A stretch of DNA of 64,000 nt from CAYJLW01 sp964370965. Lineage in GTDB: Bacteria > Actinomycetota > Acidimicrobiia > UBA2766. The notes beneath the pieces are model-generated. The model searched no databases. It saw only the letters and a list, made by a program, of their open reading frames with translations, and was not told the origin of the DNA. Position 1 is the stretch's first letter, and each line of letters begins with the position of its first letter. The DNA is taken from positions 1 to 64,000 of the forward strand of contig CAYJLW010000011.1 of the NCBI GenBank assembly GCA_964370965.1. The letters are read 5' to 3'. A program made the translations under genes and the position numbers. Below, in pieces: positions 41,505 to 51,267 of this stretch.

Positions 41505-43628
41505 TCAGCCGGGAGCCTCCGCGGCCCCGCTGGCCGCGGCGCGGGGGCGCCGGCCGCCCAGGATGCGTTCGGTGATCGTCTCGGCCGGCACCGGGTGGCC
41601 CAGGAGGTAGCCCTGGGCGAGGTCGCAGCCGAGGTCGGCCAACATCGCAAGCTGCCTGTCGGTCTCGACGCCCTCTGCCACGGTGACGAGGCCGAGGCTC
41701 TGGGCGAGACCGCAGACGGCCTTCACGACGGCGAGGTCCTGCGCGTCCTCCCCCAGGCCGTGGACGAAGGTGCGGTCGATCTTGAGCGCGTCGACCGGGA
41801 AGTCCACCAGCCGGCTGAGCGTCGAATAGCCCGTGCCGAAGTCGTCGATGGCGAGACGGAACCCGAGCGCCCGCAGCACGTGGAGGACGACACGCAGGTC
41901 CGCGGCACCGTCGAAGACGCGGGTCTCGGTGACCTCCAGACACACCCGGGACGCGTCGATGCCGGTGCGGCGCAGGGCGGCGGACACGACGTCGGGGAAG
42001 TCCGGCTGGGCGAGCTGGTGGCCGGAGAGGTTCACGTACACCTCCGGGGGCCCGCCGGGGCCGGCGCGGTCCCACGCCCCGAGCTGCAGGCAGGCCTGCT
42101 CGAGCACCCAGGCACCGATGCTGGGCATGAGCCCGCACTCCTCGGTGAGCTCGATGAACGAAGCGGCCGCCAGCAGACCCTGGTCCGGATGGTCCCAGCG
42201 CAACAGCGCCTCCACGGCGCGCAGGCTGCCGTCCGCGATCTCGACGACGGGCTGGTAGAAGAGCCGGAGCTGGTCGCGCTCGAGTGCCTCGCGGAGGCCG
42301 AGCTCGGTCTCCTGACGGCGTACGAGCACCTCGTACATGTCCTCGTCGAAGACCCGGAGGCCGCCCTTGGCCCTCTTCGCGTGGTACATGGCGGCGTCCG
42401 CCCGGGACACGAGCTCCTCGGGCCTTTCGTGCGGGCCGGCGGCAAAGGCGAGGCCGACGCTGGCAGTGATCGTCATGTCCCGGCCGGCGACAGGGAAAGG
42501 TCGCGAGAACGACTGGCGGGCACGCCCGGCAGCGGCGAAGCCGTCGTCGCGGTGGACGACGTCCTCGAGGAGCGCGACGTACTCGTCGCCGCCGAGGCGC
42601 GAAACGACGACGTCGGGGCCGAGGGCGCGCGCGAGACGCCCCGCTACGGTCACGAGGAGCTGGTCGCCCACGGCGTGGCCGAAGCGGTCGTTGATCGGCT
42701 TGAAGCCGTCCACGTCCACGAAGACGACGGCGACGAGCCCCTCGCTGCGTTCGCTCCGGGCGAGTGCGTGACGAAGGTGCTCGAGGAACAGCACGCGGTT
42801 GGGGAGGTCGGTGAGCGGGTCGTGGGTAGCGCGGTGCTCGAGGCGCATCTCGGCCCGCTTCCGGTCGGTGACGTCCTGGATCTGGGCGTGGAGAGCGGCC
42901 GGGCGCCCGTCTGTGCGTTCCAGGCCGCAGACGCTGAGGCGGGCCCACACGACGCTCCCGTCACTGTGCACGAGGCGTTGCTCCCGCTCGAAGCAGGAAG
43001 CCGCCCCGGCCGCCACGGCGTGGAGTTGGGCGAGGACGTTCGGGGTGTCCTCGTCGTGGGAGACGTCGGAGAGCGACAGCTTGGCGAGCTCGGCGGCGTT
43101 GTCGCCGAGCATGGCGCCGAGGGCGGGGTTCACATCCAGGAACCGGCCCCCCGGGTCCATGAGCGCCATGCCGATGGGTGACGCCTCGAAGCCGTTCCGG
43201 AAGCGCTCTTCACTGGCGCGCAGCGCCGCCCGGGCCGCCCGGTGGGAGCGTCGCGTGGACGCCTCGCGCAGCTCCCGCTCGACGGCGGGGGCGAGGCGGC
43301 CGATGTCGTCCTTCATGACGTAGTCGCGGGCACCGCCGCGCATCATGGCGACGGCCTTCTCCTCGCCGATCGCCCCGGAGACCACGATGAAGGGCGCGTC
43401 GACACCGCGGTCGCGGACCATCCGGAGAGCGTGCTCGGCGTCGAAGCCGGGCAGGTGGTAGTCGGCGAGGATGACGTCCCAGTCCTGCCCCAGCGCCTCG
43501 GCGAAGGCGGCACCGGTCTCCACCCGCCGGGACCGGGGCTCGAAACCGCCCCGGCGAAGCTCCCGCAGGCTGAGCTCGGCGTCGGCCTCGACGTCCTCGA
43601 GCACGAGCACGCGCAGCGGGGTGGGCAT
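41505..43628 (-). CDS. Response regulator with PAS, GGDEF and EAL domains
   Basis: This 707-aa protein has a receiver domain with phospho-acceptor D56 (VILADYHLPG), a PAS domain (about 150-265), a GGDEF domain with RLGGDEYVAL, and an EAL domain with VEALLRWDHP, VNLSGHQL and DDFGTGYS. Both cyclase and phosphodiesterase signatures are intact, so it may make and/or degrade cyclic di-GMP under phosphorelay control. A good ribosome-binding site (GGGAGG) precedes the ATG, which overlaps the stop of the upstream response regulator by one base. Confidence 0.92.
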   Translation of the reverse strand: MPTPLRVLVLEDVEADAELSLRELRRGGFEPRSRRVETGAAFAEALGQDWDVILADYHLPGFDAEHALRMVRDRGVDAPFIVVSGAIGEEKAVAMMRGGARDYVMKDDIGRLAPAVERELREASTRRSHRAARAALRASEERFRNGFEASPIGMALMDPGGRFLDVNPALGAMLGDNAAELAKLSLSDVSHDEDTPNVLAQLHAVAAGAASCFEREQRLVHSDGSVVWARLSVCGLERTDGRPAALHAQIQDVTDRKRAEMRLEHRATHDPLTDLPNRVLFLEHLRHALARSERSEGLVAVVFVDVDGFKPINDRFGHAVGDQLLVTVAGRLARALGPDVVVSRLGGDEYVALLEDVVHRDDGFAAAGRARQSFSRPFPVAGRDMTITASVGLAFAAGPHERPEELVSRADAAMYHAKRAKGGLRVFDEDMYEVLVRRQETELGLREALERDQLRLFYQPVVEIADGSLRAVEALLRWDHPDQGLLAAASFIELTEECGLMPSIGAWVLEQACLQLGAWDRAGPGGPPEVYVNLSGHQLAQPDFPDVVSAALRRTGIDASRVCLEVTETRVFDGAADLRVVLHVLRALGFRLAIDDFGTGYSTLSRLVDFPVDALKIDRTFVHGLGEDAQDLAVVKAVCGLAQSLGLVTVAEGVETDRQLAMLADLGCDLAQGYLLGHPVPAETITERILGGRRPRAAASGAAEAPG

Positions 43629-44071
43629 CACGTGCCTCCCTGTGCGGGGGGTGGCTCGTTCACCAGGCACCAGTACAGGCCGAGGTCACGCACGACGTCC
43701 TCGAAGCGGGGGAACTCCACGGGCTTACGCACGAAGCTGTTCACTCCGAGGTCGTAGCTGCGGGCGACGTCGTTCTCCTCGTCCGAGGAGGTGAGGACCA
43801 CGACCGGCACGCGCCTCGTGCGCTCGTCCTCGCGGATGCGCCGGAGTACCTCGAGGCCGCCGACCTTGGGGAGCTTGAGGTCGAGGAGGACGACCACAGG
43901 CAGGTCCGCAGGATCGCGTCCGGCATGGGTGCCGGCGCCGAACATGTAGTCGAGCGCCTCGACACCGTCCCTGGTGACCACGACGTCGTTGGCCACGTTG
44001 TTCTTGGCCATCGCCCGCAGGGTCAGGAACTCGTCGTCGGGGTCGTCCTCCACCAAGAGGATCTCATTCAC
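43628..44071 (-). CDS. Single-domain response regulator (Rcp1-like)
   Basis: This 147-aa stand-alone receiver has the acidic pocket VEDDPDDEF, acceptor D64 (VLLDLKLPKVGG), T/S at LTSSDEE and the conserved lysine in FVRKPV. The DPDD..FL opening is typical of Rcp1-type receivers that pair with phytochrome-like kinases. The GTG start overlaps the kinase stop (GTGA), and its stop overlaps the start of the REC-PAS-GGDEF-EAL gene. Confidence 0.92.
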   Translation of the reverse strand: MNEILLVEDDPDDEFLTLRAMAKNNVANDVVVTRDGVEALDYMFGAGTHAGRDPADLPVVVLLDLKLPKVGGLEVLRRIREDERTRRVPVVVLTSSDEENDVARSYDLGVNSFVRKPVEFPRFEDVVRDLGLYWCLVNEPPPAQGGT

Positions 44072-46116
44072 CCGGGCCCCCCTTCCGGACACGGCAACTC
44101 GAAGCTGAACACGGCGCCCTTTCCCGGAGCCCCCTCGGCCCGGATGCGGCCCCCGTGACGGCGCACGACCCGCTGCGCCGTGGCGAGACCGATGCCGGTG
44201 CCGGAGAACTCGGCCTCGGTGTGCAACCGCTCGAAAGCCCGGAAGAGCTTCCCCGCGTACGCCATGTCGAAGCCGACTCCGTCGTCGCGCACTTGCAGGT
44301 GCATCATCCCATCTCGGCACTCGCCCGTGAAGGCGATATGCGCCACGGGCCGCTCGCGGGTGAACTTCCAGGCGTTGCCGAGGAGGTTCTCGAGGAGCTG
44401 GCGGAGAAGGCCCGGGTCCCCCACCACGACGAGGTCGGGCGTGATCTCGACCTCGACCGCCCTCTCGGGCTCCGCCTCCCGCAGGGCCCCGACCACCTCG
44501 GCGGCGACCTCGCTGAGGTCGAAGGTCGCGTGGGCGAGGTCGGCGCGCCCCACGCGGGAGAGGCGCAGGAGGTCGTCGATGAGCCGGCCCATGCGGGCGG
44601 CGGCGACGGAGATCCGTTCCGCGTAGCCGGCGGCCTCCGCCGGGAGTGCGGGGCCGGCCTCCTCGACGAGGGCCCGGCTGAAGCCGTCCATCGCCCGCAG
44701 CGGCGCCCGGAGGTCGTGGGACACCGAGTAGGCGAAGGACTCGAGCTCCTCGTTCGCCTCCTTCATGCGCAGGTTGGCGACCTCCAGCTCGGCCGTGCGC
44801 ACCGCCACGCGGAGCTCGAGCTCGGCGTTGAGCTCGTGTACCCGGCGTTCGGCGGCGCGGCGCTCGGTGACGTCGCGGTCGACGCTCACATATCCGATCG
44901 TGGAGCCGTCGTCGGGATCCTGGAGAGACATGAGCGTGGACTCGACCTCGATCGTGCCACCCCCGGGGAGGTGGAGCGTGAGGTCGTGGGTGCCCTCCCC
45001 CAGGGCGAGGGCGTCGACCCGCTCGGCCCAGCCGCCGTTGCCGAACTCGCCGGGGAGGACCTCCGACGCCGGCCGGCCCATGGCCTCGCCCGCCGTGCGT
45101 CCGTAGAACTTCTCCGCCTCCCGGTTCCAGGCCGTGACGACGAAGTCGGCGTCGGTGGCGACGACGGCGTCGCTCACGTTGTCGAGCACGTACGCCTGAT
45201 GGCGCACCTGCGCCTGCGTCTCCGCCTCGCGGACGTCGCCGCGCTGCAGGGAGACGACGCCGGAGAGCACGGCGGCGCCCACGAGCACGGTGGCCGCGGA
45301 GACCATGAGGGCGAGGCCGACCTCGAAGCCGTACAGCCCGGCCTTCTCGCCGAGCAGGCGGAGCCAGCCGAGGAGCGCTGGGAGCACGACGACGACAGGC
45401 ACGAGGCGGCGGGCGAGGCGACCGGCGCGGGAGTCCCCCAGCATGACGCCCACGACCCCGCGACCGGGTCGGGCGGCGAGCACGGCGAGGCCGAGGAGGA
45501 ACAGGGCGGCGGCGGTGTTGAATGCCATGCCCGTGTACGACACGGGGTCGGCGGCCTCCCCGGCCCCGTAGGCGAAGCCGACGAGGCGCACGAACGCCAG
45601 CGTGGCTGCAGCACCGGCCAGGACGGTCGCCGGGTACGGGCCCCTGCTGGGCCGCACGTCCAGGAGGGCGAGGGCAAGGCCCACGAGCACGAATCCCGCA
45701 GCGGTCACGGGCGCCATGCGCCCCGGGTGGGACGTCGCCAGGGACTCGGCGGGCTCGCTGAAGACGAGCTCGTCGATGCCGAGGTTCCACCCGAACAGGT
45801 ACTCGAGGAGGGTGAGAGCCCCGATGGTGGCCGCGACCGCGGCGAGGGCACGCCCCGCCGCGCGGACACGTCCGGAGGCCCGTTCGCCGGCGAGGAGGCC
45901 GAAGGAGGCGGCGCCCAGGCAGAGCGCCAGGGCCGTGTTCGGCTTCATCGTGACCTGGCCCGGCACCACGGACTTCAGAGCGTCCAGGGAGAGCGCCCAC
46001 CCGGCGAGGCCGGCGAGGCCGATCGCCCCCACCACGGCCGCCAGGACACGGGAGACGCCCACCGCCCCCTTCTGCACCGCTGACCGGTCCTTGACTCCGC
46101 CCCGGAGAACACTCAC
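44068..46116 (-). CDS. Membrane sensor histidine kinase with PAS domain
   Basis: This 682-aa kinase has about seven or eight N-terminal membrane helices, a PAS domain with C-terminal PAC (VSVDRDVTERRAAE), a coiled-coil linker, HisKA H-box SHDLRAPLRAMDGF (H467), N-box LLENLLGNAWKF, and ATP-binding DDGVGFD and GTGIGLA. The kinase core resembles phytochrome-like and Rcp1-partner kinases. The GTG at 46116 is preferred because AAAGG lies 7 bp upstream. It heads a three-gene translationally coupled operon ending in cyclic di-GMP turnover. Confidence 0.9.
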   Translation of the reverse strand: MSVLRGGVKDRSAVQKGAVGVSRVLAAVVGAIGLAGLAGWALSLDALKSVVPGQVTMKPNTALALCLGAASFGLLAGERASGRVRAAGRALAAVAATIGALTLLEYLFGWNLGIDELVFSEPAESLATSHPGRMAPVTAAGFVLVGLALALLDVRPSRGPYPATVLAGAAATLAFVRLVGFAYGAGEAADPVSYTGMAFNTAAALFLLGLAVLAARPGRGVVGVMLGDSRAGRLARRLVPVVVVLPALLGWLRLLGEKAGLYGFEVGLALMVSAATVLVGAAVLSGVVSLQRGDVREAETQAQVRHQAYVLDNVSDAVVATDADFVVTAWNREAEKFYGRTAGEAMGRPASEVLPGEFGNGGWAERVDALALGEGTHDLTLHLPGGGTIEVESTLMSLQDPDDGSTIGYVSVDRDVTERRAAERRVHELNAELELRVAVRTAELEVANLRMKEANEELESFAYSVSHDLRAPLRAMDGFSRALVEEAGPALPAEAAGYAERISVAAARMGRLIDDLLRLSRVGRADLAHATFDLSEVAAEVVGALREAEPERAVEVEITPDLVVVGDPGLLRQLLENLLGNAWKFTRERPVAHIAFTGECRDGMMHLQVRDDGVGFDMAYAGKLFRAFERLHTEAEFSGTGIGLATAQRVVRRHGGRIRAEGAPGKGAVFSFELPCPEGGPG

Positions 46117-46229
46117 CGGGCCGCCTTTCTCTGTGCCCCTGCTCTCCGCGGACGGCCCACCGCAGGGAGGTCCCCCGATTCTTGCACAACTTCGCAGGAG
46201 CATTGACTCCGAGTGGCGCGGCGCACGCG

Positions 46230-47105
46230 TCAGGTGGTCGCGTCGAAGGTGGGGGCCACCTTGCCGTTGCCCGGCCCCAAGATGCCCGCCGCCACGGGGT
46301 CCTCGACGAGGCGCTGGAAGTCCGCCAGCGCATGCTGGGCGTAGAGGCCGTCCTCCACACGCTCGTCATAGCTGAAACGCAGCACGGCCGTGCGCCGGGG
46401 GACGACGCTGCCCTCGACGACCACGGGTTCCTCGTGCGAACGCCCGATCACGCAGAAGACCGGGATGTTGCCGTACTCGTAGAGGTGGTGGAAGGCGGCG
46501 TCCATCCTGAGGCTGCCCAGGTTGGCGATCATCACGCTGGCGAACATCGGGTCGTTCTCGATGAAGACCCGGGGCAGGAGACCGAGCGCGTCGGCGAGAC
46601 GTTCCAGGGCGAGGAACACCCGGAGGCCGAGGCCGGGGAGGCGCAGGAGGACGTCGAGCTCCTTGTCGGTCGTGCTCTCCGCGTCGGAGCGGCCCACGCG
46701 GAGGTCGCCCCACATGTCCGCGACCATGTTCTCGAAGGCCTGGGCAGGGTCGAATCGCCGCTTCAGGACGACAAGGGGTGAGCCTTCGGCGAGGACCTTC
46801 TTCGCCGCGTAGGAGACCCAGATGCCGTCGCGCTGGTAGATGCGGCCGCCGGCGACGAAGCGGTTCAGGTTCGGGCGCTCCGCCAGCGTGCGGACTATCC
46901 CCCACGTGACCAGGTGAAAGAGAGTGATCTTCGTGTCCGGGTGAGCGGCGTTGAACTGCTCCACGAACGCCTCGGTGCGGGTGAGGTCGACATGCTGCTC
47001 GAAGTAGACGGCGGACTCGTTCCGGCCCCGCATGAGGTAAGGCATGATCCGCCGGTACGGGGCGACGTCGTCGACGAGCCGTCCGTCAGGGCGCTTCGTG
47101 AACAT
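46230..47105 (-). CDS. E2/CAT-like acyltransferase domain protein
   Basis: This 291-aa stand-alone domain resembles the catalytic domain of 2-oxoacid dehydrogenase E2 and chloramphenicol acetyltransferase, without lipoyl or E1/E3-binding domains. The end reads RRTAVLRFSYDERVEDGLYA, aligned to the E2 motif DHRxxDG, but the catalytic His position is Glu (E248). It may therefore be a non-catalytic or altered acyltransferase. It lies just downstream of mnmA on the same strand, 9 bp apart, and upstream of the kinase operon. Confidence 0.7.
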   Translation of the reverse strand: MFTKRPDGRLVDDVAPYRRIMPYLMRGRNESAVYFEQHVDLTRTEAFVEQFNAAHPDTKITLFHLVTWGIVRTLAERPNLNRFVAGGRIYQRDGIWVSYAAKKVLAEGSPLVVLKRRFDPAQAFENMVADMWGDLRVGRSDAESTTDKELDVLLRLPGLGLRVFLALERLADALGLLPRVFIENDPMFASVMIANLGSLRMDAAFHHLYEYGNIPVFCVIGRSHEEPVVVEGSVVPRRTAVLRFSYDERVEDGLYAQHALADFQRLVEDPVAAGILGPGNGKVAPTFDATT

Positions 47106-47114
47106 GCCGAGAGG

Positions 47115-48203
47115 CTACAAGAGCTGCAGCCGATCCGTGGGAGGAGCGAGGTCGACGTGGACGATCTCGCCGCCCGCCACGACCTCGTCGCCCTCGTAGA
47201 AGGCGGCGAACTGGCCGGGGGCGGCGACCTCGGCGGGTACCTCGAAGCCGACCTCGACGCCGTCGCCGGCGGCGCGGCAACGGGCCCGGACGGCGGCGCC
47301 GTGGGCCCGGGTCTGGACGTGGGCGCCGAACACACCGCCGGGGGCCGGCCGGCGCAGCCACGTCACGGCGCCCACCCGGAGACCGGCGGTGCGGGGCGGC
47401 GCCGCGGTCACGGTCACCGTGTTCGCGACGACGTCGACGCTGCGGACGTAGGCCCGCGCCCCCAGGGCGACACCGACGCCGCGGCGCTGTCCCAGCGTGT
47501 ACAGCGGCGCCCCCCGGTGGCGGCCCACCAAGGCGCCCTCGCCGTCGAGGACGGGTCCGGGCGCGAGGCCGAGGCGCCTGCCGAGGAACTTCTCCCGGCC
47601 GGCGGGCAGGAAGCAGGCCTCCATGGACTCCGCCTTGGCCGCCGTGCGCAGGCCGAGGCGGCCGGCCACCGCGCGCACGTCCGCCTTGGTGAGCTCACCC
47701 ACCGGCAGGAGCGTGCGGGCGAGGACGTCGTGGGGCAGGCAGGCGAGGACGTAGCTCTGGTCCTTCGCCATGTCCCGCCCCCGGAGCAGCCGGCCGCCCT
47801 CCAGGCGGGCGTGGTGGCCGGTGGCGACGGCGTCGATGCCGAGGGCGTCCGCCCGGGCGAGGATCTCGGTGAACTTCACCCGCCGGTTGCATTCCACGCA
47901 CGGGTTCGGCGTGCGGCCGGCCGCGTGGGCCGCCACGTAGGGCGCCACGACCCCGGCGGCGAACTCCTCGCTGAGGTCGAGGACGTAGCACGGGATCCCG
48001 AGGCGGCCGGCGACGGCGCGGGCGTCGTCGGCGTCGGCCACGGTGCAGCACCCCCGGTCGCTCCCCCCGGCTGCGGGCGCGTCGTGGAGCTTCAAGGTGA
48101 CGCCGACGACCTCGTGACCGGCCTCCACGAGGAGCGCGGAGGCGACCGAGGAGTCCACTCCCCCCGACATGGCAACGAGCACAGAACGCCGCGCCGGCGT
48201 CAC
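47115..48203 (-). CDS. mnmA: tRNA-specific 2-thiouridylase
   Basis: This is a 362-aa MnmA that introduces sulphur at U34 of Lys, Glu and Gln tRNAs. The PP-loop SGGVDSS, the TPNPCVECNRRVKF segment with the nucleophile C105, TGHHA, DQSYVL and the second Cys C197 (AESMEACF) are present, followed by the C-terminal barrel domains. The GTG at 48203 overlaps the cysteine desulfurase stop as GTGA, which fits a sulphur-donor/acceptor pair. Confidence 0.95.
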   Translation of the reverse strand: MTPARRSVLVAMSGGVDSSVASALLVEAGHEVVGVTLKLHDAPAAGGSDRGCCTVADADDARAVAGRLGIPCYVLDLSEEFAAGVVAPYVAAHAAGRTPNPCVECNRRVKFTEILARADALGIDAVATGHHARLEGGRLLRGRDMAKDQSYVLACLPHDVLARTLLPVGELTKADVRAVAGRLGLRTAAKAESMEACFLPAGREKFLGRRLGLAPGPVLDGEGALVGRHRGAPLYTLGQRRGVGVALGARAYVRSVDVVANTVTVTAAPPRTAGLRVGAVTWLRRPAPGGVFGAHVQTRAHGAAVRARCRAAGDGVEVGFEVPAEVAAPGQFAAFYEGDEVVAGGEIVHVDLAPPTDRLQLL

Positions 48204-49303
48204 CGCAGCCTCTTCACGACGTCCGTGACGACGTCGAGGGCGCGCTCGACGTCGGCGACGGTCGTCGTCCAACCCAGGCTGAAGCGCAACGCCCCCTCCC
48301 CGGGGGCGCCCATGGCGGCGAGGACGCCGCTCGCCTTCAGCGCCCCCGACGCGCAGGACGACCCGGAGGAGACCGCCAGACCCGCCCGGTCACAGGCGAT
48401 CACGGCGAGGTCGGCGGCGACACCGGCGACGCCCACGTGGCAGTGCGTGGGGAGGCGGAGGGCGCCCGCACCGTGGACCGTGACACCGTCGATCGCCGCG
48501 AGCAGCCCGGACTCGAGGCGGTCGCGGAGGCGCCCCACGGCCTCCCAGTCCGTGGCGGCCGCCGCTTCGAGGGCGGCGGCGAACGCGGCGGCACCCGCCG
48601 GATCGGGGGTACCCGCCCGGCGCTCCCGCTCCTGGCCCCCACCCCACAGGAGCGGCGTCACGTCGACGGCCTCACCGAGGAGGAGAGCCCCGGTGCCGAT
48701 GGGGCCACCCAGCTTGTGCGCCGTCACGGACGCCATCCCCACGCCGCTCCCCGCCATGTCGAGGGGGGCCTTGGCGAAGGACTGCACGGCGTCGCTGTGC
48801 AGGACGGCGTCCGGCGCCCGCTCCGCCACCACGGCGGCGACCTCGGAGAGGGGCTGGCGGACGCCGGTCTCGTTGTTCGCCGCCATCACCGAGACCATGG
48901 CCACGGGAGCGCCGCAGAGCAGTCGCTCCAGGGCGTCGAGGTCGACGACACCGCCGGCATCGACGGGTATCACCTCGCCCCCACCCCGCGCCGCCGGCAC
49001 CGCCACCGCCGGATGCTCGACGGCGGAGTAGAGGACCCGGCCGGCGGCGAGACCCGACCCCACGGCCGTGTTGTCGGCCTCGGTACCCCCTGACGTGAAC
49101 ACGACCCCGCCGGGCGCCACGCCGGCGTGGCGGGCGACGACCTCGCGGGCAGCCTCGAGGGACGCCCGGGCCCGCTGCGCCGGGCCGTGGGCGCCTGTGG
49201 GGTTCGCGGGCCCCCCCGCCCAGACGCGCTCCATGGCCGCCCGGGCCTCGGGACGCAGCGCGGTCGAGGCGGCATGGTCGAGATAGACGCTCACGTGGGC
49301 CAT
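48200..49303 (-). CDS. Cysteine desulfurase (IscS/NifS family)
   Basis: This 367-aa PLP enzyme mobilises sulphur from cysteine. The N-terminal YLDHAAST, FTSGGTEADN, the PLP lysine in AHKLGG (K197) and the catalytic loop Cys in SSGSSCASG (C317) are all present. It is coupled to mnmA, as in mycobacteria. The start codon lies only 3 bp from the start of the divergent gene at 49307, with no Shine-Dalgarno sequence, so leaderless translation is likely. Confidence 0.95.
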   Translation of the reverse strand: MAHVSVYLDHAASTALRPEARAAMERVWAGGPANPTGAHGPAQRARASLEAAREVVARHAGVAPGGVVFTSGGTEADNTAVGSGLAAGRVLYSAVEHPAVAVPAARGGGEVIPVDAGGVVDLDALERLLCGAPVAMVSVMAANNETGVRQPLSEVAAVVAERAPDAVLHSDAVQSFAKAPLDMAGSGVGMASVTAHKLGGPIGTGALLLGEAVDVTPLLWGGGQERERRAGTPDPAGAAAFAAALEAAAATDWEAVGRLRDRLESGLLAAIDGVTVHGAGALRLPTHCHVGVAGVAADLAVIACDRAGLAVSSGSSCASGALKASGVLAAMGAPGEGALRFSLGWTTTVADVERALDVVTDVVKRLR

Positions 49304-49306
49304 GAT

Positions 49307-50314
49307 ATGGGGATGCGCTGGCGGGACGTCCCGGAGGACGTGCTAGACCTCCGGCCCCTGGGTGCGGTGGAGATCCTGGACGCCACCTGGCTCCTGTTCC
49401 TGCGCGCCCCCGGGCTCTTCCTGGGCACGGCCGCCGCGTTCGCGGTCGTCTCGGGCGCCGTGGGCTCCGTCCCCACCACCGCCCTGGGCGAAGGCCTCGA
49501 CGGCCTCCTGAGCGTCACCCAGCTCGTCGTCGTCTGGCTCTGCCCCCTCTTCGCCGCCACCGCCCTCGCCGGGGCCGGAGCCGACGTCTGGCTGGGGCGG
49601 ACAGCCGGCCTCGGCGCCGCCCTCGCCGCCCTGAGACGTCCCCACACGGTCCTCTGGGTCGGGCTCCTCTTCGCCCTCGTGTCCGCCCTCCCACTCGTGT
49701 TCAGCGTCTACTTCTCTCTTGCCCTCGTCGTCCTCGCCGCCGAGGGGGGCAGCGGACTGGGGGCGCTGGGCCGCTCCTTCGGCCTCCTCCGGGGTTCCTG
49801 GTGGCGGACCCTCGCCGCCTACATCCTTGCCACACTCCTCATCGCGATCGCCGGCTGGCTGCCCGCCCTCGGCGCCGGCCTCCTCGTCGAGCTCCTCCCC
49901 GCCGGGGAGGCCCGGGACTTCCTCGACTCCGCCGTCCCGGCCTTCGTGGGCCTCACGGTGTCGGCCGCCATCGGCTTCCTCGTCCCCGTCGCCGTCTACG
50001 TGGACGCCCGCATCCGGCGCGAAGGCATGGACGTCACCCTGGTCCTGGACTCCCTGGACGGCCCCGGCACGGTGCCCGCCGGATCCGGCGTCGGCCCTGG
50101 CGTCGGCTCCGCGCCCGGCGACGCTCCCCGTGCCGGCGGGGCCCCACAGCCCCTGGCCACCCACACACGCGCCTGGTCGCCGTCGCCTCCTGGCGGGGAC
50201 TCCGCCCCGCCCACGGACCCCCCCTTCCCCCACCGCGCGCCGCCCGAGGCGGCCGTACCGGGGGGCCAGAGCCGCCCCTCGCGCGGCCGGCCGCCGTCCG
50301 GAGGGACACCGTGA
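49307..50314 (+). CDS. Integral membrane protein of the MoxR cluster
   Basis: This 335-aa protein has about six membrane helices in residues 20-235 and a disordered Pro/Gly/Ala-rich tail. Proteins of this shape often precede DUF4129 genes in actinobacterial MoxR-DUF58 clusters. It starts at ATG 49307 or 49313. Its stop overlaps the next start (GTGA). Confidence 0.7.
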   Translation: MGMRWRDVPEDVLDLRPLGAVEILDATWLLFLRAPGLFLGTAAAFAVVSGAVGSVPTTALGEGLDGLLSVTQLVVVWLCPLFAATALAGAGADVWLGRTAGLGAALAALRRPHTVLWVGLLFALVSALPLVFSVYFSLALVVLAAEGGSGLGALGRSFGLLRGSWWRTLAAYILATLLIAIAGWLPALGAGLLVELLPAGEARDFLDSAVPAFVGLTVSAAIGFLVPVAVYVDARIRREGMDVTLVLDSLDGPGTVPAGSGVGPGVGSAPGDAPRAGGAPQPLATHTRAWSPSPPGGDSAPPTDPPFPHRAPPEAAVPGGQSRPSRGRPPSGGTP

Positions 50315-51267
50315 CCAGCCACCGCGCCCGACGCAGCGCCGTGGCCGTCGCCGTCGCCGTCGCCGGCATCCTCCTCGCCCTCACCGCGGCCGCGTGGGCG
50401 CCCGGTGCCGGAGCGGAGACTGTCACGGCCCGGGAGCTGCGCGAGCGGGCCGAGGCCGCCGCGGACGGCGACACCGGGGGCCTCGCGGAGGTCACGGCCG
50501 TCCGCGTGGGTGACGGGCGGGTCCCCCTCGACGGCCGTCGACTCGTGAAGGGCGGGGGGGCCGCCGAGAGGGCCCGCCAACTCGTCGCCGCCCTCGACGC
50601 CCGGGAGGACGCCGCACCGGTGGACGCCGCCCGCGCCCGGCGCCAGGCGGTCGCCATCCTCGGCAGGCCGAAGGGCCCCCACAAGCCGAACTGGCTGGAA
50701 CGGCTCCTGGAGCGCATCGGCAACGCCATCTCAGGCTTCTTCAAGGACCTGGGGATCTCGGTCCCCGGCGGGGCGCTCGGCGCTGTCCTCGCCCTCGTCG
50801 CCGTCGCCGCCCTCACGCTCCTCGTCGTCGCCGTCGTACGCACGCGGCGCCGCCTCCGAGAGGAGTCCGCCGGCGACGACGGCACCGCTCCGGGCAAGCC
50901 CCGCAAGGCGAAGGACTGGGAGGCCGAGGCCCGCCGGGCCGCCCAAGAGGGCCGCTACGAGGACGCCCTCCGGTTCCGACACTTCGCCGGCCTCCTCCGC
51001 CTCGACGACGGCGGCTGGATCCGTTTCACCGCCGGGCGCACCGACGGCGAATACGCCACCGACCTCTCCGGACGCCTCCCCGGCGCCGCCCGCGACTTCC
51101 GGAGCCTCAGCCGCCTCGTCCAGGACGTCGTCTTCGGTTCCGCCCCAGCGGACGCCGGGACGCTCGCCCGCTCCGAGGAGGGCTGGCGAGCCTTCGACGC
51201 CGGCCTCGCCCCTGAGCCCGAAGACGCTCCGGCGGCCGAGACCGCCGGCACCGGGGTGGGGCGGTGA
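50311..51267 (+). CDS. DUF4129-like membrane protein
   Basis: This 318-aa protein has an N-terminal signal-like helix (AVAVAVAVAGILLALTAAAW), an extracytoplasmic region, one central membrane helix (about 150-172) and a cytoplasmic C-terminal domain with RFRHFAGLLRLDDGGWIRF and TDGEYATDL, which matches the DUF4129 pattern. The ribosome-binding site GGAGGGA is good. It is coupled on both sides within the cluster. Confidence 0.8.
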   Translation: MTSHRARRSAVAVAVAVAGILLALTAAAWAPGAGAETVTARELRERAEAAADGDTGGLAEVTAVRVGDGRVPLDGRRLVKGGGAAERARQLVAALDAREDAAPVDAARARRQAVAILGRPKGPHKPNWLERLLERIGNAISGFFKDLGISVPGGALGAVLALVAVAALTLLVVAVVRTRRRLREESAGDDGTAPGKPRKAKDWEAEARRAAQEGRYEDALRFRHFAGLLRLDDGGWIRFTAGRTDGEYATDLSGRLPGAARDFRSLSRLVQDVVFGSAPADAGTLARSEEGWRAFDAGLAPEPEDAPAAETAGTGVGR

